Source of the DNA: Caulobacter endophyticus
Lineage (GTDB): Bacteria; Pseudomonadota; Alphaproteobacteria; Caulobacterales; Caulobacteraceae
Reading direction: 5' to 3'
DNA length: 64,000 bases
Assembly (NCBI RefSeq): GCF_029543245.1
Contig: NZ_JARQWV010000003.1
Span: 186,001-250,000 of the forward strand
Shown: in pieces, positions 32,603 through 41,704 of the stretch
Layout of the letters: every line of letters starts with the position of its first letter
How positions within the stretch are numbered: the first letter of the stretch is position 1
Made by a program: the position numbers and the translations under genes
Notes under the pieces: generated by a model
Told to the model about the DNA's origin: nothing
What the model saw: the letters and a program-made list of their open reading frames with translations, nothing else
Database searches by the model: none

Positions 32603-33058
32603 ATGCCGGATTCCTGCCCCGCCTTCCAGACCCTCAGCGTCGGCGAACTGGCCAAGCGGGCCGGCGTGGCGGTCTCGACGCTGCACTTCTACGAAGCCAA
32701 GGGGCTGATCCACAGCCTGCGCACCGAAGGCAACCAGCGGCGCTATCCGCGCGGCGTGCTGCGGCGGGTGGCGGTGATCAAGGTGGCCCAGCGCACCGGC
32801 ATGCCGCTGACCGAGATCAAGCAGGCGCTGAGCGCCCTGCCCGATGATCGCGCGCCCAGCCAGCAAAACTGGCAGGACATGTCGGCGGCGTGGCGCGACG
32901 ACCTCGACGCCCGCATCCGCCGCCTGACCCAGCTGCGCGACCAGTTGGACGGCTGCATCGGCTGCGGCTGCCTGTCACTGACCATCTGCCCGCTGCGCAA
33001 TCCCGACGACTCGCTGGCCGCCCAGGGACCGGGACCTCGCCTTCTGGATGAAATTTGA
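32603..33058 (+). CDS. soxR: Redox-sensitive transcriptional activator SoxR
   Basis: A 151-residue MerR-family regulator. The N-terminal helix-turn-helix reads LSVGELAKRAGVAVSTLHFYEAKGLI with the next wing RTEGNQRRYPRGVLRR. The [2Fe-2S] cluster site is the diagnostic CIGCGCLSLTIC near residue 119 (C-x2-C-x-C-x5-C), so this is SoxR proper rather than a generic MerR. Oxidation of the cluster by redox-active compounds activates transcription. The box at 32575-32592 overlaps both its own upstream region and the promoter of the divergent ABM gene, the only visible target here. Unlike in enterics no soxS is present, consistent with direct control of target genes. Confidence 0.96.
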   Translation: MPDSCPAFQTLSVGELAKRAGVAVSTLHFYEAKGLIHSLRTEGNQRRYPRGVLRRVAVIKVAQRTGMPLTEIKQALSALPDDRAPSQQNWQDMSAAWRDDLDARIRRLTQLRDQLDGCIGCGCLSLTICPLRNPDDSLAAQGPGPRLLDEI

Positions 33059-33117
33059 CGCCGGCAAGATCGCCGTTCGCCCAAAACTCGCCCCGATCAC
33101 GGCGGAGCTTGCAGCCC

Positions 33118-33732
33118 ATGCTCGATCTTTCCCGTCGCACAGCGCTGAGCCTGCTGGCCGCCGCCCCCTGGCTGGGCGCGGCCGCGCGCGGCGACGGCCT
33201 GAAGCTGGCCCAGGCGGCGCGCACCCAGATCGGCGTGACCCTCGACTATGATCCCAGCTATCGCGCGATCAGCTATCCGCGCGGCGACGTGCTGCGCTCG
33301 ACCGGCGTCTGCGCCGACGTGCTGGTGCGCGCGGCCCGCGACGCCTGGAACGTGGACCTGCAGGAGCGCATCCACGCCGACATGACCCGCGCCTTCTCGG
33401 CCTATCCGGCCAGGCGCGCCTGGGGCCAGAAGAGCGCCGACGCCAATATCGACCACCGACGGGTGCTGAACCTGGAGACCTACCTGAACCGCCAGGGCGC
33501 GAAGCTGCGCGCCAGCCAGGACGCACGCTCGGGCGACGATTTCGCAGACCCCCTGCCCGGCGACGTGCTGACCTGGCGCCTGTTCGGCAACGGCCGCCCT
33601 CACATCGGCGTGGTCGTGCAGGGCCCAGACAAGGTGCGGGTAGTGCACAACATCGGCGCCGGCGCTCGCGAGGAGGCCCTGTGGATCTTCAAGCTGCACA
33701 AGCCGGTCGGGCACTATCGCTGGCGGGTGTGA
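33118..33732 (+). CDS. DUF1287 family protein (secreted, NlpC/P60-like)
   Basis: A 204-residue protein with the start MLDLSRRTALSLLAAAPWLGA, a twin-arginine-type leader split after about residue 22. The mature DUF1287 domain shows TQIGVTLDYDPSYRAISYPRGD, GVCADVLVRAARDA with the conserved Cys, and GRPHIGVVV with the conserved His, giving a Cys/His pair like that of papain-fold NlpC/P60 amidases. Activity is not proven for the family. The ATG at 33118 follows GGCGGAGC upstream; frame codons from 33055 overlap the end of soxR and are not used. It is co-directional with soxR, 59 bases downstream, and could be transcribed with it, though no functional link is evident. Confidence 0.82.
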   Translation: MLDLSRRTALSLLAAAPWLGAAARGDGLKLAQAARTQIGVTLDYDPSYRAISYPRGDVLRSTGVCADVLVRAARDAWNVDLQERIHADMTRAFSAYPARRAWGQKSADANIDHRRVLNLETYLNRQGAKLRASQDARSGDDFADPLPGDVLTWRLFGNGRPHIGVVVQGPDKVRVVHNIGAGAREEALWIFKLHKPVGHYRWRV

Positions 33733-33745
33733 CCCCCGGCCCGTC

Positions 33746-34093
33746 TCAAATGACTGCGTGAAGCCAGATCCCCACCGACCAGCAACTGCGCTCGTCTCCC
33801 TCTATGGGGCCTTCAGTCCACACGCGAAGTTCGCGGACACGCGGAGCGCTTTCAAAGAGCGCCAGCGGACAATCGCCTTCTCCGTAGAAGTGGAGGTCAG
33901 GGCTGGCGCGGGTCGCCTCGGCCGTATCCGACACAGCAGCGACGGTCTCCAGGCCGACGCTCAACGGCGGGGCCAACCTCAGCCTGACCCAGCCGTACGC
34001 GCCATCGAAATGCGCCTCGGCCTCGCCGACCATCGGATGGTCGCGCCAGTAGCCCACCTCGTGCGGCCACGCTCCGAAGATCAGATCGTACAT
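33746..34093 (-). CDS. Conserved hypothetical protein
   Basis: A 115-residue acidic protein without signal or membrane segment, starting MYDLIFGAWPHEVGYWRDHP. Predicted content is mostly beta strands, with WVRLRLAPPL and LRVWTEGPIEGDERSCWSV as regular alternating stretches. I do not recognise a domain. It lies 18 bases downstream of argC on the same strand and may be co-transcribed with it, yet no Shine-Dalgarno is obvious. It is called because the frame has neighbour-like codon use and tryptophan-rich, natural-looking sequence. Confidence 0.6.
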   Translation of the reverse strand: MYDLIFGAWPHEVGYWRDHPMVGEAEAHFDGAYGWVRLRLAPPLSVGLETVAAVSDTAEATRASPDLHFYGEGDCPLALFESAPRVRELRVWTEGPIEGDERSCWSVGIWLHAVI

Positions 34094-34111
34094 CGGAGCG
34101 CTGCGCCCGCC

Positions 34112-35065
34112 CTACAGCCCGGCCTTCTCGTCCAGGCCGAGGGCCAGGTTGAGGTTCTGCACGGCCGCGCCCGAGGCGCCCTTGCCCAGGTTATCGAGCA
34201 GGGCCACCAGGCGGGCCTGGCCGCTGGTGTCCGAGCCGAACACGAAGAGCTTCAGGCGGTTGGTGCCGTTCAGGCCTTCCGGATCAAGGGTGGTCAGGCT
34301 CTTGGCCTCGTCCAGCGAGGCCACCTCGACGAAGCTCTCGCCCTTGTAGTGGGCGGCGAGCGCGGCGTGGATGTCACCCAGCGAGCACGAGCCTTCCAGC
34401 AGGCCAAGGTGCAGCGGCAGCTCGACCAGCATGCCTTGCGCGTAGCGACCAACGGCCGGAGTGAAGATCGGGCGCGACAGCAGGCCGCCGTGCTTCTGGA
34501 TCTCGGGCACGTGCTTGTGGGTCAGCGACAGGCCATAGATGCGGTAGGCGACCTTGGTGTAGTTGGGCGAGGTCTCGTCCTCGAACTCGGCGATCATCGC
34601 CTTGCCGCCGCCGGTGTAGCCCGAGACGGCGTTGAACGAGACCGGCAGGTCGGACGACAGCAGGCCGGCCGAGACCAGCGGCCGGGTCAGCGCGATGGCG
34701 CCGGTGGCATAGCAGCCCGGGTTCGAGATCCGCTTCGAAGCCGCGATCTTCTTGCGCTGTTCCTTGTCCAGTTCGGGGAAGCCGTAGATCCAGTCTGCGT
34801 TGGTGCGATAGGCGGTCGAGGCGTCGATCACCTTGACCAGCGGGTTCTCGATCAGGCCGACGGCTTCCTTGGCCGCATCGTCGGGCAGGCACAGGATCAC
34901 AGCGTCGGCGGCGTTCAGCATCTCGGCGCGAGCGACCGGGTCCTTGCGCTTGTCGGGATCGATCGAGATCAGCTGCAGGTCGGTGCGGCCGATCAGGCGC
35001 TCGCGGATCTGCAGGCCGGTCGTGCCGACTTCGCCGTCGATGAAGACCTTGGGGGTGTTCGCCAT
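34112..35065 (-). CDS. argC: N-acetyl-gamma-glutamyl-phosphate reductase, type 2
   Basis: A 317-residue enzyme of arginine synthesis that reduces N-acetylglutamyl phosphate to the semialdehyde. It starts with the type 2 pattern KVFIDGEVGTTG, in place of the longer type 1 Rossmann start. The catalytic Cys is in SNPGCYATGAIAL near residue 117, and the conserved SGYTGGGK follows. The shorter length distinguishes it from type 1 (about 345 residues). The ATG at 35065 has AGGAG upstream; the open frame continues to 35134 in arginine-rich non-domain sequence. It lies 166 bases downstream of the rpsI stop on the same strand but behind the rpsI terminator, so it has its own promoter. Confidence 0.95.
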   Translation of the reverse strand: MANTPKVFIDGEVGTTGLQIRERLIGRTDLQLISIDPDKRKDPVARAEMLNAADAVILCLPDDAAKEAVGLIENPLVKVIDASTAYRTNADWIYGFPELDKEQRKKIAASKRISNPGCYATGAIALTRPLVSAGLLSSDLPVSFNAVSGYTGGGKAMIAEFEDETSPNYTKVAYRIYGLSLTHKHVPEIQKHGGLLSRPIFTPAVGRYAQGMLVELPLHLGLLEGSCSLGDIHAALAAHYKGESFVEVASLDEAKSLTTLDPEGLNGTNRLKLFVFGSDTSGQARLVALLDNLGKGASGAAVQNLNLALGLDEKAGL

Positions 35066-35171
35066 GATGCCAACTCCTGGCCCGGACCGCGCTCGGACGG
35101 GACCCAGTCTTGCAGCGCCGTATGACCGGCGCATGCGTTCGGGCGCTGTCCGGCCCGATCGGAAGTCACAA

Positions 35172-35204
35172 GAAAAAGGGCGCTTCGGATAACCGAAGCG
35201 CCCT
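35172..35204 (-). terminator. Rho-independent terminator after rplM-rpsI
   Basis: AGGGCGCTTCGG (35177-35188) pairs perfectly with CCGAAGCGCCCT (35193-35204) around ATAA. On the minus strand the hairpin is followed by TTTTT at 35172-35176, a canonical U-tract. It is 27 bases beyond the rpsI stop. Confidence 0.92.
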
Positions 35205-35230
35205 CTTCCAAAACGCGTGCGACGACGCGC

Positions 35231-35704
35231 TTAGCGCTTCGAGAACTGGAAGCTGCGGCGGGCCTTGGCCTTGCCGTACTTCTTACGCTCGACGACGCGG
35301 CTGTCGCGGGTCAGGAAGCCGTGCGGCTTCAGGACCGGGCGCAGGGCCGGTTCGTAGTAGGTCAGGGCCTTGGACAGGCCGTGACGGATGGCGCCGGCTT
35401 GACCCGACAGGCCCGAACCCTGGACGGTGACGTCCACGTCGAACTGGCCGAGACGCTCGGTCACTTGCAGCGGCTGAGCGATCATCATGCGCAGAACCGG
35501 ACGAGCGAAGTAGACTTCCTGGTCACGGCCGTTGACGGTGATCTTGCCGGTGCCCGGCTTGATCCACACGCGCGCGATGGCGTTCTTGCGCTTGCCGGTC
35601 GCGTACGAGCGGCCTTGGGCGTCGATCTTCGGTTCGGCCGGGGCGGCCGCTTCCGGGTTGCTGGACAGGCTGGCCAGCGCGTCAAAACCTTGAGCTTCGG
35701 ACAT
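35231..35704 (-). CDS. rpsI: 30S ribosomal protein S9
   Basis: A 157-residue small-subunit protein that touches the P-site tRNA through its C-terminal tail. The core starts [20 protein letters not shown] near residue 30; further signatures are [14 protein letters not shown] and [25 protein letters not shown], split as the family's terminal SKR. The N-terminal ~28 residues are an acidic Ala/Pro extension found in alphaproteobacteria. It follows rplM by 3 bases on the same strand, the universal L13-S9 pair, and ends before a strong terminator. Confidence 0.97.
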   Translation of the reverse strand: MSEAQGFDALASLSSNPEAAAPAEPKIDAQGRSYATGKRKNAIARVWIKPGTGKITVNGRDQEVYFARPVLRMMIAQPLQVTERLGQFDVDVTVQGSGLSGQAGAIRHGLSKALTYYEPALRPVLKPHGFLTRDSRVVERKKYGKAKARRSFQFSKR

Positions 35705-35707
35705 GAC

Positions 35708-36181
35708 TTAGAGGCTCCGGGTGTTCTTGACGTTGCGCGCGGCGAAGTCGATGACTTCCGGGCTTTGCGCTTGGTGCGGGTGCTCGGCGCCGGCGTAGAC
35801 CAGCAGGTGCGTCAGCTGCTTGCGAGCCAGCGGGCTCTCCTTCGGCAGCATGCGCTCGACGGCCTTGTTCAGGACGCGCTCGGGGAATTGACCGCCCAGC
35901 ACCTTGCGCGGGGTGGTTTCCTTGATGCCGCCCGGGTGACCGGTGTGACGGTAGTAAACCTTGTCGTCCAGCTTCTTGCCGGTGAACTTCACCTTGTCGG
36001 CGTTGATCACGACGACGAAGTCGCCGCAGTCGACGTGCGGGGTGTAGTCGGGACGGTGCTTGCCGCGAAGACGCATGGCGATGAACGTCGCCAGACGGCC
36101 GACAACGGCGTCCTTGGCGTCGACCACGATCCACTTCTTCTCGACCTCGGCGGGCTTCAGGGAAGCCGTGGTCTTTTGCAT
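35708..36181 (-). CDS. rplM: 50S ribosomal protein L13
   Basis: A 157-residue large-subunit assembly protein. The sequence has [17 protein letters not shown] near residue 14, the conserved [19 protein letters not shown] and GHPGGIKE, and the family end with [13 protein letters not shown]. The start ATG at 36181 begins MQKTTAS; codons to 36217 upstream have no ribosome site and are leader. Cotranscribed with rpsI from a good promoter at about 36247-36275. Confidence 0.97.
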   Translation of the reverse strand: MQKTTASLKPAEVEKKWIVVDAKDAVVGRLATFIAMRLRGKHRPDYTPHVDCGDFVVVINADKVKFTGKKLDDKVYYRHTGHPGGIKETTPRKVLGGQFPERVLNKAVERMLPKESPLARKQLTHLLVYAGAEHPHQAQSPEVIDFAARNVKNTRSL

Positions 36182-36246
36182 GGGATTGATCCGTAATTCC
36201 TGTGCCTCGGGAGCCAAGGAAGCAGCTCCGTCCGCGTGAGGGGCGG

Positions 36247-36275
36247 CTGATACCCAAGGCTTCGCCGCCTGTCAA
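36247..36275 (-). promoter_or_regulatory. Probable housekeeping promoter of rplM-rpsI
   Basis: On the minus strand TTGACA (36270-36275), a perfect -35, is followed after exactly 17 bases by TATCAG (36247-36252) as the -10. Transcription would start near 36240, about 60 bases before the rplM ATG. This is the cleanest sigma-70-type promoter I see in the window. Confidence 0.75.
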
Positions 36276-36423
36276 CATTACGCACGCAGGAAAGTCGGAA
36301 AGCCTTGTGGCGTAAGGGGTTGAGTGATGTGGTATCTAAATACCGCATCGCTTGTTTGTCATGGCCCCGTCACCGACCGCGCGCATAGCCGCTCCAGGTC
36401 CCCCTGTATCAACGGACACCGCC

Positions 36424-37833
36424 ATGACCTTCTCGCGCCGCGCCTTCGTCGCCTCCGCCGCCACCAGCCTGGCCTTCGCCGGCTTTTCCGCCCGCGCGGC
36501 GCAGCAAGGCGAAGCCAGGCCCGAGTCCTACCTCAACGAAGTAGAGGGCTACGGCGCGCTGATCCCCGACCCCAAGCGTATCCTCGACCTGCCGGCCGGC
36601 TTCACCTACCGCGTCATCAGCCAGGCCGGCGAGACGATGGACGACGGCTTCCGCGTGCCTGGCGCCTTTGACGGCATGGGCTGCTTCGACCTCGGCGAGG
36701 GCAAGGTGGCGCTGGTGCGCAATCACGAATTGACGCTGGAGATGTTCGACCACGGGCCGTTCGGCTACGGCGGCCGCCTGCTCGACAAGCTGCCCAAGGA
36801 CGGCGCCTACGACTTCTACGGCGACGGCCGTCCGCTGGTCGGCGGCACGACCACCCTGGTCTACGACACCAAGAGCGGCCGCACGCTCGGCCAGCACCTG
36901 TCGCTGACCGGCACGGCGGTAAACTGCGCCGGCGGCGTGACGCCGTGGGGGTCGTGGCTGACCTGCGAGGAGACGGTGCTGGACGCCAAGGACGGGGTCG
37001 GCAAGTCTCACGGCTGGGTCTTCGAGGTTCCGCACGCCCACAAGGGACTGGTGCAGCCGGTTCCGCTGACGGCGATGGGCCGGTTCAAGCACGAGGCCGC
37101 CTGCATCGATCCGCGCACCGGCGTGGTTTACATGACCGAGGACGTGCAGGACGGCCTCTTCTACCGCTTCCTGCCGAACGACCGGCACAAGCTGTCGGCC
37201 GGCGGCCGCCTGCAAGCCCTGGCGTTGAGCGGCGCGGCCCAGGGCGCGGACCTGCGCAATCAGGAGGCCGGCGAGGCCTTCGCGGCGCTCGCCTGGTCGG
37301 ACGTGCGCTGGATCGACCTGGATGGCGTCGACAATCCGCACGACGACCTGCGCAAGCGCGGCCACGCTCTTGGCGCGACCCGCTTCGCCCGCGGCGAGGG
37401 CGTGCACTGGGGCGACGGCGAGCTCTATTTCACCGCCACCTCCGGCGGCGCGCTCAAGGCCGGCCAGATCTTCCGCTACCGGCCCAGCGCCCACGAGGGC
37501 CAGGCCGGCGAGTCCGACCAGCCGGGCCGCCTGCAGCTATTCGTCGAAAGCCGCGACCAGCGGGTGATGGACTATGCCGACAACATCGTGGTCTCGCCGC
37601 TGGGTCACATCCTGATCTGCGAGGACCGCTATTCGGCCACCAAGCCCAACCACCTGCGCGGCGTGACGCCGGACGGCAAGGTCTACACGCTGGGCCGCAA
37701 CGTCTTCGAGGGCAACGGCGAGTTCTGCGGCGCCTGCTTCTCACCTGACGGCCGGACACTGTTCGTCAACGTGCAGTGGCCGGGCTTCACCCTGGCCATC
37801 ACCGGCCCCTGGGCGGCGCTCAAGACCGCCTAG
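36424..37833 (+). CDS. PhoX-like secreted phosphatase (DUF839), Tat-exported
   Basis: A 469-residue protein with a Tat signal peptide [12 protein letters not shown], hydrophobic to FSARA (about residue 25). The mature part belongs to the PhoX/DUF839 beta-propeller group. Conserved segments are [15 protein letters not shown], then [19 protein letters not shown], the Cys-containing [15 protein letters not shown], and [13 protein letters not shown]. The late [14 protein letters not shown] is the typical C-terminal motif. PhoX enzymes are Ca/Fe-dependent alkaline phosphatases that free phosphate from organic esters; not every DUF839 protein has this activity, so substrate is inference. The ATG at 36424 is chosen because the Tat motif follows directly. 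It overlaps the convergent ctaA stop by 4 bases. Confidence 0.82.
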   Translation: MTFSRRAFVASAATSLAFAGFSARAAQQGEARPESYLNEVEGYGALIPDPKRILDLPAGFTYRVISQAGETMDDGFRVPGAFDGMGCFDLGEGKVALVRNHELTLEMFDHGPFGYGGRLLDKLPKDGAYDFYGDGRPLVGGTTTLVYDTKSGRTLGQHLSLTGTAVNCAGGVTPWGSWLTCEETVLDAKDGVGKSHGWVFEVPHAHKGLVQPVPLTAMGRFKHEAACIDPRTGVVYMTEDVQDGLFYRFLPNDRHKLSAGGRLQALALSGAAQGADLRNQEAGEAFAALAWSDVRWIDLDGVDNPHDDLRKRGHALGATRFARGEGVHWGDGELYFTATSGGALKAGQIFRYRPSAHEGQAGESDQPGRLQLFVESRDQRVMDYADNIVVSPLGHILICEDRYSATKPNHLRGVTPDGKVYTLGRNVFEGNGEFCGACFSPDGRTLFVNVQWPGFTLAITGPWAALKTA

Positions 37834-38861
37834 GGCCGGCGGACGCGCCAGGCGAAGGCGGTGGCGACGCCCAGCAGAACGGCCGCGCCGGCCTGGTGCA
37901 GCACGCCGAGGCCGAGCGGCACGGCGGCCATCAAGGTCCAGACACCAAGGCCCGCCTGCAGGGTCACCACGCCCAGCAGGACATAGGCGAGGATCTTGGC
38001 GTCATGCGGCAGGCGACGGGCGCGAGCCGCGCCGGCGGCGATGACGATCGCGGCGGCGAACACGGCGTAGGCCATCAGGCGGTGATGCAACTGCACCGCC
38101 CCCTGGCTATGAGCCAGCGTGCCCCACAGGCCGAGGCCGGCGTACTGATCGGGCAGAAACGCGCCGTTCATCAGCGGCCAGTCATTGTAGACGAGGCCGG
38201 CGTCGTTGCCGGCCACCAGCGCGCCCAGAAGGCTCTGGAAAAACACCGCGCCCAGGAAGGCCAGCGCCCAGCCGCGCCAGTCGCTGCGCTCCTCGACGCG
38301 CGGCGCGCCGTTCCAGGCGTCGAGCGCCGTCCAGATCAGCAGCACGAACAGCGCAAGCGCCAGGCCCAGATGGACCATCAGCCGCTCGGGCGCGACCGAC
38401 ACCCGCTCGGACAGACCGGACGAGACCATCCACCAGCCGACAAGCCCCTGCAGGCCGCCCAGGACCAGCATGGCCCCGCAGCGCAGGATCAGGCGGCGCG
38501 GCAGCATGCGGCGCACCAGGAAGAAGGCGAACGGCAGGGCGAAGACCGCCCCCACCACCCGGCCCAGCAGCCGGTGCGCCCACTCCCACCAGAAGATGCC
38601 CTTATAGGCCTCCAGCGTCATGTCGGGGTTCACCAGGTGATACTGGGGGATCTGCTTGTAGAGCTCGAAATTGGCCCGCCAGGCCTCCTCCGACATCGGC
38701 GGCAGCGCGCCCATGATCGGCTTCCACTGGGTGATCGAAAGACCCGAGTCGGTCAGGCGCGTGGCGCCGCCGACCACGACCATGGCGAAGACCAGCACCG
38801 CCACGACGAACAGCCAGATGGCCACGGGGCCGGAACGGTCGGAACGCAGGAAGGAAGTCAT
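37830..38861 (-). CDS. ctaA: Heme A synthase (COX15/CtaA family)
   Basis: A 343-residue inner-membrane protein with eight transmembrane helices that oxidises heme O to heme A for aa3-type cytochrome oxidase. Typical motifs are [19 protein letters not shown] after the first helix, [15 protein letters not shown] with the catalytic-region His, [15 protein letters not shown], and [10 protein letters not shown] and [12 protein letters not shown], giving the expected four heme-ligand His candidates. The start is the first Met of the membrane protein. It is the type 2 (proteobacterial) form without the cysteine pair of Bacillus CtaA as far as I can see. It stands alone, convergent with the PhoX-like gene. 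Confidence 0.95.
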   Translation of the reverse strand: MTSFLRSDRSGPVAIWLFVVAVLVFAMVVVGGATRLTDSGLSITQWKPIMGALPPMSEEAWRANFELYKQIPQYHLVNPDMTLEAYKGIFWWEWAHRLLGRVVGAVFALPFAFFLVRRMLPRRLILRCGAMLVLGGLQGLVGWWMVSSGLSERVSVAPERLMVHLGLALALFVLLIWTALDAWNGAPRVEERSDWRGWALAFLGAVFFQSLLGALVAGNDAGLVYNDWPLMNGAFLPDQYAGLGLWGTLAHSQGAVQLHHRLMAYAVFAAAIVIAAGAARARRLPHDAKILAYVLLGVVTLQAGLGVWTLMAAVPLGLGVLHQAGAAVLLGVATAFAWRVRRP

Positions 38862-39033
38862 GAAGCCGAAAAAACGCCTGTTCTGGGCCTAAATGGGGCG
38901 GCTAGACCCCTACCCCCGCCACAGCGTTGCTGTCCATGGCCCGCCGGTGCTTAAGGGAGCCCATGACGCGGCCGAACGCGCGTGGCATGGTGGCGCCGCT
39001 GCGGGGGCGCGGCGCGTTCCAGGGGGAAGTGCA

Positions 39034-39285
39034 ATGAGCGGCGTGGGCGTGTTCAGCGCCGTGGTGATCGGCATACTGGCCGGCTGGATCGCGGATCTGG
39101 CCCTGGCCCGCCGCCACAGCCTGTTCATCAAGCTGCTGATCGGGGTGATCGGCTCGTTCATCGGCGCCTTCATCGCCCAGCGCCTGCACCTGGCGATTCC
39201 CGGCTTCCTCGGCAGCCTGGTGGTCTCGGCCGTCGGCGCCACCCTGTTCCTGGCCATCCTCGGCCTCTTCCGGAGATCCGCGTGA
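39034..39285 (+). CDS. GlsB/YeaQ/YmgE family small membrane protein
   Basis: An 83-residue protein with three hydrophobic helices and glycine zippers. It starts VFSAVVIGILAGWIADLAL, with the next GVIGSFIGAFIAQRL and SLVVSAVGATLFLAILGL. This is the transglycosylase-associated (YeaQ/YmgE) family of stress-related inner-membrane proteins of unknown mechanism. GGGGGAAG precedes the ATG. The stop overlaps the next gene's GTG as GTGA, indicating a two-gene coupled unit. Confidence 0.85.
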   Translation: MSGVGVFSAVVIGILAGWIADLALARRHSLFIKLLIGVIGSFIGAFIAQRLHLAIPGFLGSLVVSAVGATLFLAILGLFRRSA

Positions 39286-39518
39286 GCGCTCCCCTCATTC
39301 CGGCGCGCCTGCGCAAGCTGATCGGTTCGCTCGGCGTGGTCGCGATCCTGCTCGGTTGGATCTGGGCCTTCACCAGCCTCTACGACCACCTGCCCATGAA
39401 CCGCGCGGTGCACCTGATCTACTTCGTGGCGCTGGGCATGGGCTGGGTCCTGCCGGTCATCCCGTTGATCACCTGGATGGGCAAGGCCGACAAGCCGCTG
39501 GACGTCGGGCAGCGATAG
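39282..39518 (+). CDS. DUF2842 family membrane protein
   Basis: A 78-residue protein with two predicted transmembrane helices: LIGSLGVVAILLGWIWAFTS and LIYFVALGMGWVLPVIPLIT, the latter followed by W and a short charged tail. It matches DUF2842, a family restricted to alphaproteobacteria with no known function. The GTG start forms the GTGA overlap with the YeaQ-like gene. A bidirectional terminator lies 32 bases downstream. Confidence 0.85.
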   Translation: MSAPLIPARLRKLIGSLGVVAILLGWIWAFTSLYDHLPMNRAVHLIYFVALGMGWVLPVIPLITWMGKADKPLDVGQR

Positions 39519-39545
39519 TTCAGAGCCAGCGCCGATCAGGAAACG

Positions 39546-39573
39546 AAAAAGGCCGCCCCGAAGGGCGGCCTTT
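39546..39573. terminator. Bidirectional Rho-independent terminator
   Basis: GGCCGCCC (39551-39558) pairs with GGGCGGCC (39563-39570) around CGAA. TTT follows on the plus strand and TTTTT on the minus strand, so it can end both the DUF2842 transcript and the tRNA-Pro transcript. Confidence 0.88.
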
Positions 39574-39608
39574 GCGTTTCTTCCGCGATCTTCTCTCCAG
39601 AGAGAGAA

Positions 39609-39685
<77 letters not shown>

Positions 39686-39758
39686 ACGCGGAAGGAGCGC
39701 CCTTATAGGCGCCGCTCTTCGCCTCGGCAATCGGAAATCTAACGGTTTTCCACAGTCC

Positions 39759-40190
39759 TCAAGAACGCGTCAAAAGCCCGTCCAGCCGGGCCTTGATGAT
39801 GGTGAGGTCGTCCAGCGCCTCGGCCAGGCGCCGACGCTGTTCGGGACTGGGCGCCGTCGGCCCGGTCGAATCGTCGAAGTCGTCGATGATGGGCGAATCG
39901 AGGAAGGCCGCGCCGTTCTGGCCCAGCCCCGCGGCGATGACGTGCGACACGCCCTGCTCGCGGTGCAGTTTCTGGACGCCCTTGATGGTGTAGCCCTCGG
40001 CGTGCAGCAGCGCGCGCACGCCGTTCAGAACGGCGATGTCCTGCGGACGGTAGAACCGTCGGCCGCCGGCCCGCTTCATCGGCCGGATGAAAGAGAACTT
40101 GGTCTCCCAGAATCGCAGGACGTGCTGGGGAACGCCGAGCTCCTCGGCGGCCTCGGAAATCGTGCGGAAGGCGTTCGGCCCCTTCGCCAC
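39759..40190 (-). CDS. MerR-family transcriptional regulator
   Basis: A 143-residue regulator with an N-terminal MerR helix-turn-helix: [25 protein letters not shown] and the wing [25 protein letters not shown]. Unlike SoxR it has no cysteines for a metal or cluster. The C-terminal part ends in a coiled-coil helix ([19 protein letters not shown]), with an acidic Pro/Ser linker before it. It is 12 bases downstream of ihfA; the arrangement plsX-fabH-ihfA-merR is widely conserved in alphaproteobacteria, and the targets of this MerR are generally unknown. Confidence 0.88.
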   Translation of the reverse strand: MAKGPNAFRTISEAAEELGVPQHVLRFWETKFSFIRPMKRAGGRRFYRPQDIAVLNGVRALLHAEGYTIKGVQKLHREQGVSHVIAAGLGQNGAAFLDSPIIDDFDDSTGPTAPSPEQRRRLAEALDDLTIIKARLDGLLTRS

Positions 40191-40202
40191 CGCACGGACT
40201 CC

Positions 40203-40505
40203 TTAGTCGTCCAAGGCGCTGTCGATGCGCGCCTTCATGACCTGCGACGCCCTGAAACCGATGACGCGGCGCGGCTCGATCTCGGCCGGCTCGCCCGTCT
40301 TGGGATTGCGCCCCATGCGGGCCCGCTTCTCGCGAACCTGGAAGACGCCAAATCCCGAAAGCTTGACCGTCTCACCCTTCTCGAGCGCCTCGGCCACGAG
40401 ATCCAGGGTGCGCTCGACGAGACCGGCGCAGTCCTGACGAGTCAGGCCTACCTCCTCGTGGACCGCCTCGCAGAGGTCAGCCCGGGTCAAAGTCGAACCC
40501 TTCAT
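40203..40505 (-). CDS. ihfA: Integration host factor subunit alpha
   Basis: A 100-residue DNA-bending protein of the HU/IHF family. It has the alpha-subunit start [22 protein letters not shown], the following [18 protein letters not shown] body seen as [17 protein letters not shown], and the arm [25 protein letters not shown] with the intercalating Pro. IHF with its beta subunit shapes promoters, replication origins and recombination sites; in Caulobacter it supports cell-cycle and flagellar promoters. It lies 221 bases downstream of fabH and 12 bases upstream of the MerR gene. Confidence 0.96.
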   Translation of the reverse strand: MKGSTLTRADLCEAVHEEVGLTRQDCAGLVERTLDLVAEALEKGETVKLSGFGVFQVREKRARMGRNPKTGEPAEIEPRRVIGFRASQVMKARIDSALDD

Positions 40506-40726
40506 AACGCCCCCTTACGCATATGCGCGAACTCAGCACAGTTCGCGCCAATCAGTCTCATCTTCGCGAAAGCGGGCGCACGAAAAGCCCCGATCTCGCT
40601 CTACAAGACCTCGTCAACTTGAGACTGCATGCCGCGAATACCGCATGAAGTCAAAGGGTCAAGCCGGATACCTCATATGCCGAGGCAGGCCCTGCCCGAC
40701 TCGAGGCCAAGCTTGTCCCGTGATCA

Positions 40727-41704
40727 TCAAAGGCGCAGGACGCAGGCGCCCCAGGTCAGGCCCCCGCCCATGGCTTCCAGCAGCAGCAGGTCGCCCGGCT
40801 TGATCCGGCCATCAGCGACGCCGTGCGCGAAAGCCAGGGGAATCGAGGCGGCCGAGGTGTTGGCGTGCAGCGCCACCGTCGAGATCACCTTGTCCTCGTC
40901 GATGCCGCAGCGATTGGCCACGCCCTGCAGGATTCGCTGGTTGGCCTGGTGCGGGATGAACCAGTCGACCTCGGGCACCGTCACCCCGGCCTTCTCGGCC
41001 GCGGCGTGGATGGCCTCGGAAATGTTGATCACCGCGTGCTTGAAGACCTGGTTGCCCAGCATCCGCAGCTTGCCGACCGTGCCCGTGGTCGACGGACCCC
41101 CGTCGACATAGAGCAGGTCCTGCTTGGTCCCATCGGCGCGCAGGGCGAAACCCAGCATGCCGCGATCGGCCGTGGTCCCCTCGCCTTGCCCCGGCTCCAG
41201 CACGACCGCGCCGGCGCCGTCGCCGAACAGCACGCAGGTGCCGCGGTCGCTCCAGTCCATCAGGCGGGTCATGGCCTCGGCGCCGATGACCAGCGCGCAC
41301 TTGGCGTTGCCGCGGGCGATGAAGCCGTCGGCCACCGACAGGGCATAAACGAAGCCCGAGCACACGGCCTGGACGTCGAAGGCGATGCCGACGCCCGCGC
41401 CCAGCTTGCGCTGCACGATTGCGGCGGTGGCCGGGAAGGTCAGATCGGGCGTCGTCGTGGCCACGATGATCAGGTCGACGTCGGCGGCGGTCTTGCCTGC
41501 ACGCTCCAGCGCCTGCTTGGCCGCTTCCACGGCCAGATCGGACACGGCCTGGTCGTCGGCGGCCTTGTGGCGCTGGCGGATGCCGGTACGCTCGATGATC
41601 CACTCGTCGGAGGTGTCGACAATCTTCGACAGGTCTTCGTTGGTGACGATCTGCGGCGGCAGGTAGGCCCCGACGCCGGTCACCACGCTGCGGACTACGC
41701 TCAC
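40727..41704 (-). CDS. fabH: 3-oxoacyl-[acyl-carrier-protein] synthase III (KAS III)
   Basis: A 325-residue enzyme that condenses acetyl-CoA with malonyl-ACP to begin fatty-acid synthesis. The catalytic triad is Cys in QAVCSGFVYAL (about residue 113), His in IPHQANQRIL (about 252) and Asn in LHANTSAASIP (about 282). The start KSVVTGxGxYLP-type sequence appears as SVVTGVGAYLPPQIV, and WIIERTGIRQRH is the conserved early motif. The start is a GTG overlapping the plsX stop as GTGA, hence translational coupling. Confidence 0.97.
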   Translation of the reverse strand: MSVVRSVVTGVGAYLPPQIVTNEDLSKIVDTSDEWIIERTGIRQRHKAADDQAVSDLAVEAAKQALERAGKTAADVDLIIVATTTPDLTFPATAAIVQRKLGAGVGIAFDVQAVCSGFVYALSVADGFIARGNAKCALVIGAEAMTRLMDWSDRGTCVLFGDGAGAVVLEPGQGEGTTADRGMLGFALRADGTKQDLLYVDGGPSTTGTVGKLRMLGNQVFKHAVINISEAIHAAAEKAGVTVPEVDWFIPHQANQRILQGVANRCGIDEDKVISTVALHANTSAASIPLAFAHGVADGRIKPGDLLLLEAMGGGLTWGACVLRL

